Source: Klebsiella quasivariicola (GTDB taxonomy: Bacteria; Pseudomonadota; Gammaproteobacteria; Enterobacterales; Enterobacteriaceae). Taken from it: a stretch of 64,000 nt of DNA. Location of the stretch: the NCBI RefSeq assembly GCF_002269255.1, contig NZ_CP022823.1, positions 4,588,001 through 4,652,000 on the forward strand. The letters are read 5' to 3'. Positions 27,453 to 36,391 of this stretch are shown here, one piece after another (the stretch's first letter is position 1; every line of letters starts with the position of its first letter). The notes below the pieces were generated by a model. The model had not been told where the DNA came from. It saw only the letters and a program-made list of their open reading frames with translations, and searched no databases. Position numbers and translations under genes: made by a program.

Positions 27453-29205
27453 CTGTTCCCTCGCCTTGATTAATTACAAATTCACTTTTTTCGCCCGTTG
27501 CCAGCGCATCCGGTTCGATGTTCATGGTGCGCAATACGCCGCCCATGATGGCACCGAAGACCGGCGCGGAAACGGCGCCACCGTAGTATTTACCTGCCTG
27601 CGGGTCGTTGATCACCACCACCAGCGCGAAGCGCGGATGGCTGGCGGGCGCAACGCCTGCGGTGTAAGCAATATATTTGTTGATATAGCGGCCATCCGGC
27701 CCCACTTTTTTCGCCGTACCGGTTTTAATCGCGATGCGATAGCCTTTGATCGCCGCTTTCACGCCGCCGCCGCCGGGCAGCGCCACGCTTTCCATCATAT
27801 GGACGACGGTACGAACGAGTGATTCCGGGAAGACGCGCTCGCCCGGAACCGGTGGATCAACCTTGGTAATCGACAGCGGACGATAGATGCCGTAACTGCC
27901 AATCGTTGCGTAGACTCGCGCTAACTGTAACGGGGTTACCATTAGCCCGTAGCCGAAAGAAAAGGTGGCCCTCTCTATGTCAGACCACCGTTGTTTTTGA
28001 GGATATAAGCCACTGCGTTCTCCGACCAACCCCAAATTGGTCGCCTTTCCAAGCCCAAAACGTGAGTAAGTATCTACTAACGCTGAGGACGGCATCGCTA
28101 ACGCCAGCTTAGAAACACCGACGTTACTCGACTTCTGCAGCACCCCGGTCAGGGTCAATTCGCTATAGCGTGCCACGTCTTTGATTTCGTGGCCGTTAAT
28201 TCGATAAGGGACTGTGTTGAGTACGGTATTCTCATTGACGATACCGCGCTGCAGCGCGGTCATCACCACCATCGGTTTGACCGTTGAACCCGGTTCGAAC
28301 ACATCGGTGATGGCGCGGTTACGCATGGTGTCTTTTGCCGTACCAGCAAAGTTATTCGGGTTATAAGATGGGCTATTGGCCATAGCCAGCACTTCACCGG
28401 TGTTAACGTCTACTAACACGGCGCTGCCCGACTCGGCTTTGTTAAAGGCCACGGCGTTGTTCAGCTCGCGATAGACCAGCGCCTGCAGGCGTTCGTCGAT
28501 ACTCAGCGCCAGATTGTGCGCCGCCTGGCTGTCGGTAGAAGAGATGTCTTCAATCACCCGGCCATAGCGGTCTTTACGCACGATACGTTCGCCCGGCTGA
28601 CCGGTGAGCCATTTATCAAAGCTTTTTTCGACCCCTTCAATCCCCTGGCTATCAACGTTGGTGAAGCCAATGAGGTGAGCGGTTACTTCGCCTGAAGGAT
28701 AGTAACGGCGAGACTCTTCGCGCAGATGAATCCCCGGCAGCTTCAGTTTTTTGATGTAGTCGGCCATATCAGGGTTAACCTGACGTGCCAGATAGATAAA
28801 ACGCATCCGCGGATTGGTATTGATGCGCGTTGCCAGCTGATCCAGCGGCATATTGAGGGCATCCGCCAGCGCCTTCCAGCGCGTATCCAGGGTGACGCCG
28901 CCGGCGTCGTGGAGTTCCTTCGGATCGGCCCAGATAGCTTTCACCGGCACGCTGACCGCCAGCGGCCGTCCGGAACGGTCGGTAATCATCCCGCGCGCGG
29001 TCGATACCTCCTGCACGCGCAGCGAGCGCATATCGCCCTGACGCACCAGCATATCCGGGCTAACCACCTGCAACCAGGCGACGCGCCCGAGCAGAAAAGC
29101 CAGCGCCAGCAGAATGCAGCCGCACAGCAACGCAAAACGCCAACTGATAAAGTTGGCCTGTTCTTCCTGACGTTTTGCTTTTGGCGTTTTTGGCGCTGCT
29201 TTCAT
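27439..29205 (-). CDS. ftsI: Septal transpeptidase FtsI (PBP3)
   Basis: FtsI cross-links septal peptidoglycan and is a beta-lactam target. The 588-residue protein (ATG 29205, as in E. coli) has a short cytosolic tail, one membrane helix (about 22-42), the PBP dimerisation domain and the transpeptidase motifs S307-T-V-K310, SSN and KTGT. The frame extends three codons upstream to a TTG, which I rejected. No insertion is visible near the YRIN segment (residues about 333-337), a site where resistance insertions occur in other enterobacteria. Confidence 0.98.
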   Translation of the reverse strand: MKAAPKTPKAKRQEEQANFISWRFALLCGCILLALAFLLGRVAWLQVVSPDMLVRQGDMRSLRVQEVSTARGMITDRSGRPLAVSVPVKAIWADPKELHDAGGVTLDTRWKALADALNMPLDQLATRINTNPRMRFIYLARQVNPDMADYIKKLKLPGIHLREESRRYYPSGEVTAHLIGFTNVDSQGIEGVEKSFDKWLTGQPGERIVRKDRYGRVIEDISSTDSQAAHNLALSIDERLQALVYRELNNAVAFNKAESGSAVLVDVNTGEVLAMANSPSYNPNNFAGTAKDTMRNRAITDVFEPGSTVKPMVVMTALQRGIVNENTVLNTVPYRINGHEIKDVARYSELTLTGVLQKSSNVGVSKLALAMPSSALVDTYSRFGLGKATNLGLVGERSGLYPQKQRWSDIERATFSFGYGLMVTPLQLARVYATIGSYGIYRPLSITKVDPPVPGERVFPESLVRTVVHMMESVALPGGGGVKAAIKGYRIAIKTGTAKKVGPDGRYINKYIAYTAGVAPASHPRFALVVVINDPQAGKYYGGAVSAPVFGAIMGGVLRTMNIEPDALATGEKSEFVINQGEGTGGRS

Positions 29206-29220
29206 CCGTCGCAATAATCC

Positions 29221-29586
29221 TTATTTCTGTACAACGATATTTTCTTGTGATGGATCGACATGTTGCATCTGCAACTTCTCGGTCGCGATCCGCTCAACCC
29301 GGCTGTGATCGCCGAGCGCGTTCTCTTCGAGGATCAGGTTGCGCCACTCAATGTCCAAAGCATCGCGTTCCAGAACCAGCTGTTCACGCTGCGCGGTCAA
29401 CAGGCGCGTGTGATGCGCGGTGGTGACCACAGTAATCGCCGTAATAATGATGCAAATGAACAGGCAGAGTGGCAGCTTCCCAAACCGCAGGAGGTCGTCA
29501 CCGATCACGCCAGGCAAAGCATGGCGCTCGTTGCTTCCTATCGACCCTTTAACCTTGCTTAAGGCCTCTGTCACTCTGCCGATCAT
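29221..29586 (-). CDS. ftsL: Divisome protein FtsL
   Basis: FtsL is a small bitopic protein that forms a coiled coil with FtsB and activates FtsWI. The 121-residue product has a cytosolic N-terminus (to residue 34), one membrane helix (about 35-57) and a periplasmic leucine-zipper helix; it is nearly identical to E. coli FtsL. It overlaps rsmH by 4 bp and is 15 bp before the ftsI start. Confidence 0.98.
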   Translation of the reverse strand: MIGRVTEALSKVKGSIGSNERHALPGVIGDDLLRFGKLPLCLFICIIITAITVVTTAHHTRLLTAQREQLVLERDALDIEWRNLILEENALGDHSRVERIATEKLQMQHVDPSQENIVVQK

Positions 29587-30524
29587 GCGTTCGTCCTCTC
29601 TGCAATACGCAGCACTGAACTACGGGCACGTGGATTCTCTGCCACCTCTTCTTCGCCCGGCATCAACTTGCCTAGTGCTCGCAGCTCACGGCCGCCCAGT
29701 TTTTTGAGCTGCGCTTCGGTCATCGGTATTCCTGCCGGAACCTGCGGACCGCGACTTTGCTCACGCATAAAGCGTTTCACAATGCGATCTTCCAGCGAAT
29801 GAAAACTAATGATCGACAGCCGCCCACCCGGGGCCAGCACGCTGAGCGAGCTTTTTAGCGCCTGCTCTATCTCCTCCAGTTCACTGTTTACCCAAATGCG
29901 CACCGCCTGGAAGGTACGGGTCGCGGGATGTTTGTGCTTATCTTTTACCGGCATCGCAGCGGCGATGACCTCCGCCAGCTCTTTGGTACGGGTCATCGGT
30001 TCAATCCGATTACGTTCAACGATCGCCCGGGCGATACGCTTACCGAAACGCTCTTCGCCAAAGGTTTTGATTACCCAGGCGATATCGGCTTCTTCAGCCG
30101 TCTGCAGCCATTCGGCCGCGGACTGACCGCGCGTTGGATCCATGCGCATATCCAGCGGCCCGTCACGCATAAAGGAAAAGCCGCGCTCCGCGTCATCAAG
30201 CTGCGGGGAGGAGACGCCGAGATCGAGCAAAATGCCGTCGATTTTGCCGGTAAGATTGCGCTCGGCGACATAGTCTGCGAGCTGTGAAAAGGGACCATGC
30301 ACGATGGAAAAGCGGGGATCATCGATGGTTTGCGCGACGGCAATGGCCTGCGGATCGCGATCAATTGCCAGCAGGCGTCCTTCCGCCCCCAGTTGGGAGA
30401 GGATCAGGCGCGAGTGGCCACCGCGACCAAAAGTACCATCAATATAGATACCGTCTGGACGAATATTGAGGCCATTCACGGCTTCATCCAGAAGTACCGT
30501 AGTGTGTTTAAAATTTTCCATCAT
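29583..30524 (-). CDS. rsmH: 16S rRNA (cytosine(1402)-N4)-methyltransferase RsmH
   Basis: RsmH (MraW) methylates N4 of C1402 in the 16S rRNA P site. The 313-residue protein has the SAM-binding motif YIDGTFGRGGHS near residues 27-38 and DLGVSSPQLDD. It follows mraZ by 2 bp and overlaps ftsL, as in other division clusters. Confidence 0.97.
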   Translation of the reverse strand: MMENFKHTTVLLDEAVNGLNIRPDGIYIDGTFGRGGHSRLILSQLGAEGRLLAIDRDPQAIAVAQTIDDPRFSIVHGPFSQLADYVAERNLTGKIDGILLDLGVSSPQLDDAERGFSFMRDGPLDMRMDPTRGQSAAEWLQTAEEADIAWVIKTFGEERFGKRIARAIVERNRIEPMTRTKELAEVIAAAMPVKDKHKHPATRTFQAVRIWVNSELEEIEQALKSSLSVLAPGGRLSIISFHSLEDRIVKRFMREQSRGPQVPAGIPMTEAQLKKLGGRELRALGKLMPGEEEVAENPRARSSVLRIAERTNA

Positions 30525-30526
30525 TT

Positions 30527-30985
30527 TTATAAGGACAAATCCTGCAGGCGCTCCGACAGTTCACCGGTCGCGGACTGCTCAGCGTCGATATCTTCCTTGA
30601 CCCGTTGATACCAGGTCGTTTCGTCCCACAGTTCAAATTTATTAAACTGCCCGACCAGCATCACTTCTTTTGTCAGCCCGGCATGTTGCCGTAACACCGG
30701 CGCAATCAATAAGCGACCGGCATTATCCATCTGACATTCGCTGGCATGACCCAGAAGCAGACGCTGCACGCGCCGCTCAACGGGATTCATGCTCGATAAA
30801 CGCGACAATTTCTGCTCGATGACTTCCCATTCAGGCAATGGATAAAGCAGCAGGCACGGGTGATGAATGTCAATGGTGCATACCAATTGACCGGCAGCGT
30901 CCTCGATCAGCCCATCGCGATAGCGCGTTGGCACGGCCAGGCGGCCTTTGCTGTCGAGATTGACTAACGTTGCTCCACGGAACAT
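30527..30985 (-). CDS. mraZ: MraZ, transcriptional repressor of the division cluster
   Basis: MraZ is an AbrB-like DNA-binding ring protein that represses its own promoter. It has two repeated DXXXR units (LDSKGRLAVPTRYR and DNAGRLLIAPVLR). The start ATG 30985 (MFRGATLVNL) gives 152 residues, the E. coli length, with GGGGTGAG as ribosome-binding site. A 12-codon upstream extension would run through the operator repeats and is rejected. First gene of the cluster. Confidence 0.97.
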   Translation of the reverse strand: MFRGATLVNLDSKGRLAVPTRYRDGLIEDAAGQLVCTIDIHHPCLLLYPLPEWEVIEQKLSRLSSMNPVERRVQRLLLGHASECQMDNAGRLLIAPVLRQHAGLTKEVMLVGQFNKFELWDETTWYQRVKEDIDAEQSATGELSERLQDLSL

Positions 30986-31003
30986 GCCAGCCTCACCCCT
31001 TTT

Positions 31004-31028
31004 CGCCACTTTACCCCACAAATTCCCA
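31004..31028 (-). promoter_or_regulatory. MraZ operator repeats
   Basis: On the minus strand TGGGA (31028-31024), TGGGG (31018-31014) and TGGCG (31008-31004) follow each other with exactly 5-bp spacers between the -10 hexamer and the mraZ ATG. E. coli MraZ binds TGGGN direct repeats with this spacing. The third copy departs from the consensus (C at position 4). Confidence 0.85.
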
Positions 31029-31036
31029 CCAGAAGG

Positions 31037-31066
31037 AGTTTACGGAGCGGAGGAAAAGCTTGTCAA
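31037..31066 (-). promoter_or_regulatory. mraZ promoter
   Basis: On the minus strand a perfect -35 TTGACA (31066-31061) and a -10 TAAACT (31042-31037) are separated by 18 bp. Its position directly before the MraZ operators matches the main division-cluster promoter of E. coli. Confidence 0.85.
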
Positions 31067-31624
31067 GCCAGCACGGATGCCAACGGAGCTCAAAAACCCA
31101 TTATTTACAGCCGACATTAGCCCTGATGAAAAAATCATCAACAGGCGAGGCAAATTAACGTTATGAATACGTGTAAGAAAATAACCAACAAACTCGTAAC
31201 AGTTATAAACAGCAAAATATCTTCGGCGGGAAAATATAAAGTGTCAGTTTGCGACGCGAGCGGCATTTTAGGCCATTATGCCGGCCGTTAACAGTACCTG
31301 TTGCTGGCTGAAGGGCCGACCAGATGCGGGATAAGGTGAGAGAGCGGAACCGGCGTGAACAAAATGAGTGTTAATTCAGCAATTAACCCGGTGAATGTAA
31401 CAAAATAATACAATTAAAGGCCGGATAAACATTTTCCAGGCGCTGTTTTGCCTGACAAAACGTTTGCTCAGGAATAAACAAAATAACGCGTAAAAAAGTT
31501 TAGGGATTTGTCTGAAATATATTCAGTTTTGCTTTTTTGACATCCGTTGCCTGATTTATCGCCAAAGGCCTGCCTTGTGGCAGGCCTGCCAGGAATAATC
31601 CTGGTCGCTGGCGATCTTTTGCCG
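31067..31624. other. cra-mraZ intergenic region, no gene seen
   Basis: About 560 bp between cra and the mraZ promoter hold no conserved frame. A GC-rich 9-bp hairpin (31566-31574 with 31579-31587, loop TTGT) lies 38 bp after the cra stop and is a probable cra terminator although its T-tract is weak. The remainder (31120-31540) is AT-rich with scattered A- and T-tracts. Confidence 0.6.
31566..31587 (-). terminator. Probable cra terminator
   Basis: A perfect 9-bp stem (AGGCCTGCC/GGCAGGCCT) with a 4-base loop is located 38 bp downstream of cra on the minus strand. Only a short TTT follows, so the call is tentative. Confidence 0.55.
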
Positions 31625-32629
31625 TTAACGGCGATTCAGGCTGCCGCGGCGATAGAGATTACGGCGAATACGGCTGAGGCCCGGCTTCGGCTTGCGCGGT
31701 TCATCAAGGCTGGCGAGGACGATCTCCAGCACTCGTTCAGCCACATCGCGGTGACGCTGCGCCACGGCCAGTACCGGACACTGCAGGAAATCGAGGAGTT
31801 CGTTATCACCAAAGGTGGCGATTGCCAACTCGGAAGGCAGCTTGCCCTCGCGGCGCAAGGTCACATCCATCACGCCCTGCAGCAGTGGGAAAGAGGTGGT
31901 AAACAGCGCCTGTGGCATCGGATGCGTTTCCAGCCATTTCTCAAATAACTGGGCCGCCGCTTCACGCTCATAGCTGTTGGCATAGAGATAGTGTACCTCG
32001 CGCGGATCGTCCTGCCAGGCTTTGCGGAAGCCCTGTTCGCGCAGGAAGCTCACCGACAGCTCCGGCAACGCCCCGAGATAAAGCACCGTTTCGCCCGGGA
32101 AAGTCCGCAACTCAGCAGCGAGCATCTCAGCGTCATCCTGGTCAGCGCCTACCACGCTGGTGAAGTGCTCGCGATCAAGGGCGCGGTCGAGGGCGACGAT
32201 CGGAAATGGGTCGTTGGCCCAGCGCTGATAGAAAGGATGCTCCGGCGGCAGCGAGGTGGAGACGATAATCGCGTCAACCTGACGCTGCAGCAGGTGCTCA
32301 ATGCAGCGCATTTCGTTATCAGGTTGATCCTCTGAACAGGCTATCAGCAGCTGATAGCCGCGCTGGCGTGCCTGACGTTCCAGATAATTTGCAATACGGG
32401 TATAGCTGGTGTTTTCCAGATCCGGAATCACCAGGCCGATAGAGCGTGTGCGTCCTGCACGCAGGCCAGCAGCGACCGCATTCGGATGATAGTTGTGCTC
32501 TCGCACCACAGCCATCACCTTCTCGACCGTTTTGTCGCTTACACGGTACTGCTTCGCTTTGCCATTAATCACATAGCTCGCGGTGGTTCTTGAAACACCG
32601 GCCAGCCGGGCGATTTCATCCAGTTTCAC
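31625..32629 (-). CDS. cra: Catabolite repressor/activator Cra (FruR)
   Basis: Cra is a LacI-family regulator of glycolysis and gluconeogenesis whose DNA binding is relieved by fructose phosphates. The 334-residue protein has the N-terminal helix-turn-helix (LDEIARLAGVSRTTASYVIN) with hinge helix and a periplasmic-binding-protein-like domain. I chose GTG 32629 because the sequence from KLDEIARL onward matches E. coli Cra and AAGGGG lies 6 bp before it; the longer frame (ATG 32656) adds nine non-conserved residues. Confidence 0.96.
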   Translation of the reverse strand: MKLDEIARLAGVSRTTASYVINGKAKQYRVSDKTVEKVMAVVREHNYHPNAVAAGLRAGRTRSIGLVIPDLENTSYTRIANYLERQARQRGYQLLIACSEDQPDNEMRCIEHLLQRQVDAIIVSTSLPPEHPFYQRWANDPFPIVALDRALDREHFTSVVGADQDDAEMLAAELRTFPGETVLYLGALPELSVSFLREQGFRKAWQDDPREVHYLYANSYEREAAAQLFEKWLETHPMPQALFTTSFPLLQGVMDVTLRREGKLPSELAIATFGDNELLDFLQCPVLAVAQRHRDVAERVLEIVLASLDEPRKPKPGLSRIRRNLYRRGSLNRR

Positions 32630-32752
32630 AATTGCCCCTTGGGTAAGAAGTGCCAAACATAACCATTATTCAGGTAAGGAACCCTTTTTATAACATCTAA
32701 ACGCAGAATAGTTAGTGCAGCAACCGCTTTCGCTTACAGTTCCTACTGATTT

Positions 32753-32795
32753 CGCAAAAAAAATAGCCCGACAGTCGCTGTCGGGCTATTTTTAC
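32753..32795 (-). terminator. ilvIH terminator
   Basis: A perfect 14-bp stem (32761-32774 with 32778-32791) with a 3-base loop is followed on the minus strand by a run of eight T. It lies 20 bp after the ilvH stop. Confidence 0.93.
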
Positions 32796-32810
32796 ATCAG
32801 TTCCCGCTCA

Positions 32811-33302
32811 TTAGCGCATGATTTTATCACCGCGAGACAGGCCAACCACGCCGGAGCGAGCCACTTCCACGATCCGAGCGACATCGCGCAGCGAAGCGAG
32901 AAAAGCATCAAGCTTATCGCTGGTACCGGCGAGCTGCACGGTATAGATAGCAGGCGTCACGTCAATAATCTGACCACGAAAGATTTCCGTGTTGCGCTTC
33001 ACTTCTTCTCGGCCATAGCCGCTGGCCTGAACCTTCACCAGCATGATTTCGCGCTCAACATGAGCCCCCTGCCCCAGCTCACTAACCCGCAGGACATCCA
33101 CCAGCTTGTGCAGCTGTTTTTCGATCTGCTCGATCGCTTTTTCATCGCCCACAGTCTGGATGGTCATCCTGGAGAGAGTGGGGTCGTCCGTCGGCGCGAC
33201 AGTCAGGCTTTCTATATTATAGCCGCGCTGGGAAAAGAGGCCGATAACGCGGGACAAAGCGCCCGATTCGTTTTCCAGTAATACCGATAATATCCGGCGC
33301 AT
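32811..33302 (-). CDS. ilvH: Acetolactate synthase III small (regulatory) subunit
   Basis: IlvH confers valine feedback inhibition on the IlvI catalytic subunit. The 163-residue protein (ATG 33302, MRRILSVLLENE) begins with an ACT domain (to about residue 80; SGALSRVIGLFSQRGYNIESL) followed by the C-terminal subunit domain. It follows the ilvI stop by 2 bp; the frame extends ten codons into ilvI but the chosen start matches E. coli. Confidence 0.97.
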   Translation of the reverse strand: MRRILSVLLENESGALSRVIGLFSQRGYNIESLTVAPTDDPTLSRMTIQTVGDEKAIEQIEKQLHKLVDVLRVSELGQGAHVEREIMLVKVQASGYGREEVKRNTEIFRGQIIDVTPAIYTVQLAGTSDKLDAFLASLRDVARIVEVARSGVVGLSRGDKIMR

Positions 33303-33304
33303 AA

Positions 33305-35029
33305 TCAGGTCCTCTCCGTTTTGCTCAACCACATCTCATCCATGCTGCCGCCGCGGATCTGCATGGGGTACACATGCTCACTGCCGTCGACGGTGACATC
33401 GACAAACACCAGCCGGCGCTGGCGCACCTGCTCCAGCGCTTCAGCCAGCTTCGGCTCCAGCTCCTGCGGCTCGCTGATGCGGATCCCGACGTGACCATAG
33501 GCTTCCGCCAGACGGACAAAGTCCGGTAGCGATTCCATATAGGACTGTGAGTGACGCCCGGAATAAAGCATATCCTGCCACTGCTTCACCATTCCGAGAT
33601 AACGGTTGTTGAGGTTAAGCACCAGTACCGGCAGTTCGTACTGCAGCGCAGTAGAGAGTTCCTGAATGTTCATCTGGATACTGCCGTCGCCGGTGACGCA
33701 GACCACCATTTCGTCCGGCAGGGCCATTTTGACCCCCAGCGCAGCCGGTAAGCCGAAGCCCATGGTGCCGAGACCGCCGGAGTTAATCCAGCGCCGCGGT
33801 TTGTCAAAAGGATAATAGAGTGCAGCGAACATCTGATGCTGACCTACATCGGAAGTGACGTAGGCATCACCATGCGTCAGACGCCAGATCGTTTCAATGA
33901 CCGCCTGCGGCTTGATCTTATCGCTCTGCTCGTCGTAACGCAGACAATGGCGGGCGCGCCATTGCTCAATCTGCTGCCACCAGTCACGAATGTCATCCAG
34001 CGGCTGCTGCGCCTCTTCCTGCTCTAACAGCTCCAGCATCTGCTCCAGCACCAGGCGTGCATCGCCGACGATCGGCACATCCGCCGGTACCGTTTTCGAG
34101 ATTGAGGTCGGATCGATATCAATATGCAGTACCGTCGCGTTCGGACAGTACTTGGCCAGATTATTGGTTGTCCTATCGTCGAAACGCACACCAACGGCGA
34201 AAATGACGTCTGAATGGTGCATCGTCATGTTGGCTTCATAGGTACCATGCATCCCCAACATCCCCAGCGCTTGCGCATGCGTCGCCGGGAAAGCGCCGAG
34301 TCCCATCAGGGACGAGGCTACCGGTAGCTTCAGCTTTTCCACCAGCTCGCGCAGCTGAGGTTCGCAATGCGCATTGATCGCCCCGCCGCCGACATAAACG
34401 ACCGGTTTTTTCGCCGCCACCAGGGTCTGCAGGGCACGTTTAATCTGTCCTTTATGACCGCTGGTCGTCGGATTATACGAACGCATACTGACCGAATCTG
34501 GCCAGGCGTACGGCAACTTTTTCGCCGGATTGAGAATATCTTTCGGCAGATCGACCACTACCGGCCCGGGACGACCGCTGGCCGCCAGCCAGAAAGCTTT
34601 CTTCAGTACGCCCGGAATATCTTCAGTCTGCTTCACCAGAAAACTGTGTTTTACCACCGGCCGGGAAATACCGACCATATCGCACTCCTGGAAAGCATCG
34701 TAGCCGATAAGCGATGTCGCCACCTGCCCGGAGAGGATCACCAGTGGGATGGAGTCCATATAAGCCGTCGCGATACCAGTGATCGCGTTCGTCGCCCCCG
34801 GGCCTGAGGTGACCAGCACCACGCCGACCTCTCCAGTCGCCCGTGCCAGACCATCCGCCATATGCACTGCGGCCTGCTCATGACGAACCAGCACATGATC
34901 GATACCGCCAAGGGTATGTAACGCATCATAGATATCGAGGACCGCGCCTCCGGGATAGCCGAATACTTGCTTGACGCCCTGATCGACAAGCGATTGGACG
35001 ACCATCTCGGCTCCTGACAACATCTCCAT
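33305..35029 (-). CDS. ilvI: Acetolactate synthase III large subunit
   Basis: IlvI is the thiamin-diphosphate enzyme that forms acetolactate and acetohydroxybutyrate for branched-chain amino acids. The 574-residue protein has the catalytic Glu in VRHEQAAVHMADG, the GDGSIQMNIQEL TPP/Mg site and FAD-binding middle domain. A GGAGG ribosome-binding site lies 8 bp before the ATG. The full-length reading frame is intact (no frameshift of the ilvG type). Confidence 0.98.
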   Translation of the reverse strand: MEMLSGAEMVVQSLVDQGVKQVFGYPGGAVLDIYDALHTLGGIDHVLVRHEQAAVHMADGLARATGEVGVVLVTSGPGATNAITGIATAYMDSIPLVILSGQVATSLIGYDAFQECDMVGISRPVVKHSFLVKQTEDIPGVLKKAFWLAASGRPGPVVVDLPKDILNPAKKLPYAWPDSVSMRSYNPTTSGHKGQIKRALQTLVAAKKPVVYVGGGAINAHCEPQLRELVEKLKLPVASSLMGLGAFPATHAQALGMLGMHGTYEANMTMHHSDVIFAVGVRFDDRTTNNLAKYCPNATVLHIDIDPTSISKTVPADVPIVGDARLVLEQMLELLEQEEAQQPLDDIRDWWQQIEQWRARHCLRYDEQSDKIKPQAVIETIWRLTHGDAYVTSDVGQHQMFAALYYPFDKPRRWINSGGLGTMGFGLPAALGVKMALPDEMVVCVTGDGSIQMNIQELSTALQYELPVLVLNLNNRYLGMVKQWQDMLYSGRHSQSYMESLPDFVRLAEAYGHVGIRISEPQELEPKLAEALEQVRQRRLVFVDVTVDGSEHVYPMQIRGGSMDEMWLSKTERT

Positions 35030-35422
35030 GGTTTGCCTCCAGGCTTATTGTTTTACGACAGCGGAATTCAATTTCCGCGCGCTCGCACGATGCGAAGGAA
35101 AACCCTCCGCACTGAGGTGAATGGACTGCCTGCCACTACCATAACTGCTCGCCAGCGGGCAGGCAATTCGCCACCAGGCTAGCTTTCCTTGCGTAATAAG
35201 AAGAAAAGAAAGCGGAGAGATGAAAATATGGTGGAATGCTTCAGAGATAAGAAAAGGGAATAGTAAATACTCGGGGAAAAGGCGCGTTTACAGGAATTGA
35301 TCCATTTTTCATGCACGCGTCAAGCCATGCCGACAACGTGAACAGAATAAAATTCTGCATTATCGAATTTTAATCATATAAAAAAAAAGGAGCCGAAGCT
35401 CCTTTCACCCCTGCGCCATGAC
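35030..35422. other. ilvIH upstream region
   Basis: These 393 bp between leuO and ilvI hold no conserved gene. The half near leuO is AT-rich (35190-35385). In E. coli this region contains several Lrp sites that activate ilvIH; I can only say that the AT-rich composition is compatible with that, since I could not place individual sites. The leuO terminator is at its far end. Confidence 0.5.
35379..35405 (-). terminator. leuO terminator
   Basis: The stem AAAGGAGC/GCTCCTTT (35386-35393, 35398-35405) with loop CGAA is followed on the minus strand by a run of about nine T. It lies 18 bp after the leuO stop. Confidence 0.9.
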
Positions 35423-36391
35423 TTAGCGCTTACAAATATCCACCAGCAGCTCTTCCATCCATTGGTGGCCTTTATCACGACCGGCGGCTTCATGCCAGGA
35501 GAGATAGCAGGTCCGGCTGTTAACCTTCAACGGCAACGGTAATATTTGCAGTGCTAATTGGTCGGCATACTCATTAGCCAGCCAGCGCGGTGCAATGGCA
35601 ACCATCTGCGTTTGTGATACCACGTTTAATACGCTGACCATGGCATTTCCCTGATAGGCGATTCGCGCCTGTTTGTCGGCAGTGTCATACCACGGCTGGC
35701 TGAATGATGCATACCGGTCGAGAGCGACAGCAGCATGCTCTTCCTGGTAAATATCAGCCTCCATGACCGGCCCGGAAATACGAGGATGGTGGTGACTGGC
35801 AACCAAAACCATTTCATCTTTGAATAACGGCACGCAGGCAAACTCAGGGCGTCGGAACTCCTCATAGCTAATGACAAATTCCGTTTCCTGATAACGTAAC
35901 TGATGTTCTGTATTTTGATTCAGCGCGGATTTAAAGACCAAATGAATATTGGGTGCGATCTCAGCGACTTTATTAAAAATGACCGATGTCAGGATGTTAT
36001 CCAGCGGACTGCATACGCATAGATGGAAAACGCGCTCACTGCTCAGCGGTTCAAAACCGGATCCCGGCAGTTCGTTTTGCACCAGCTGCAGCGCCTGACG
36101 AACCGAACCAAACAGCTGATAGGCCCGCGCTGTTGGCTGGATGCCGCGGCCATAGCGCACAAACAGTTCGTCATTAAACATCACCTTCAGGCGCGATACG
36201 GCATTGCTCACTGCGGGCTGCGACATGCCGAGTGCATGGGCCGCACGGGTAATATTCTGCTCTTGCATAACCGCATCAAAAACGGTGAGCAGATTGAGAT
36301 CAACCATCCGTAGTTGAGGTTTAACGACTTCCTGTCCGGGGGCTGTTTTATATTCTGGACTTTCAATTAACATATCTAACTCCGCCGTCAC
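35423..36391 (-). CDS. leuO: LysR-type global regulator LeuO
   Basis: LeuO is a LysR-family antagonist of H-NS silencing. The 322-residue protein has the LysR helix-turn-helix (NITRAAHALGMSQPAVSNAVSRL, about residues 43-65) and the substrate-binding-like C-domain, with the C-terminal SWHEAAGRDKGHQWMEELLVDICKR close to E. coli. The N-terminal 20 residues before QLRMVDLN are variable; ATG 36391 or the internal ATG at 36373 could be the true start. Divergent from leuLABCD. Confidence 0.94.
   Translation of the reverse strand: MTAELDMLIESPEYKTAPGQEVVKPQLRMVDLNLLTVFDAVMQEQNITRAAHALGMSQPAVSNAVSRLKVMFNDELFVRYGRGIQPTARAYQLFGSVRQALQLVQNELPGSGFEPLSSERVFHLCVCSPLDNILTSVIFNKVAEIAPNIHLVFKSALNQNTEHQLRYQETEFVISYEEFRRPEFACVPLFKDEMVLVASHHHPRISGPVMEADIYQEEHAAVALDRYASFSQPWYDTADKQARIAYQGNAMVSVLNVVSQTQMVAIAPRWLANEYADQLALQILPLPLKVNSRTCYLSWHEAAGRDKGHQWMEELLVDICKR

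Noticed and set aside
30986..31021. 12-codon N-terminal extension of MraZ
   Set aside because: It would run through the MraZ operator repeats and the probable transcription start; the ATG at 30985 has a good ribosome-binding site and gives the family length.
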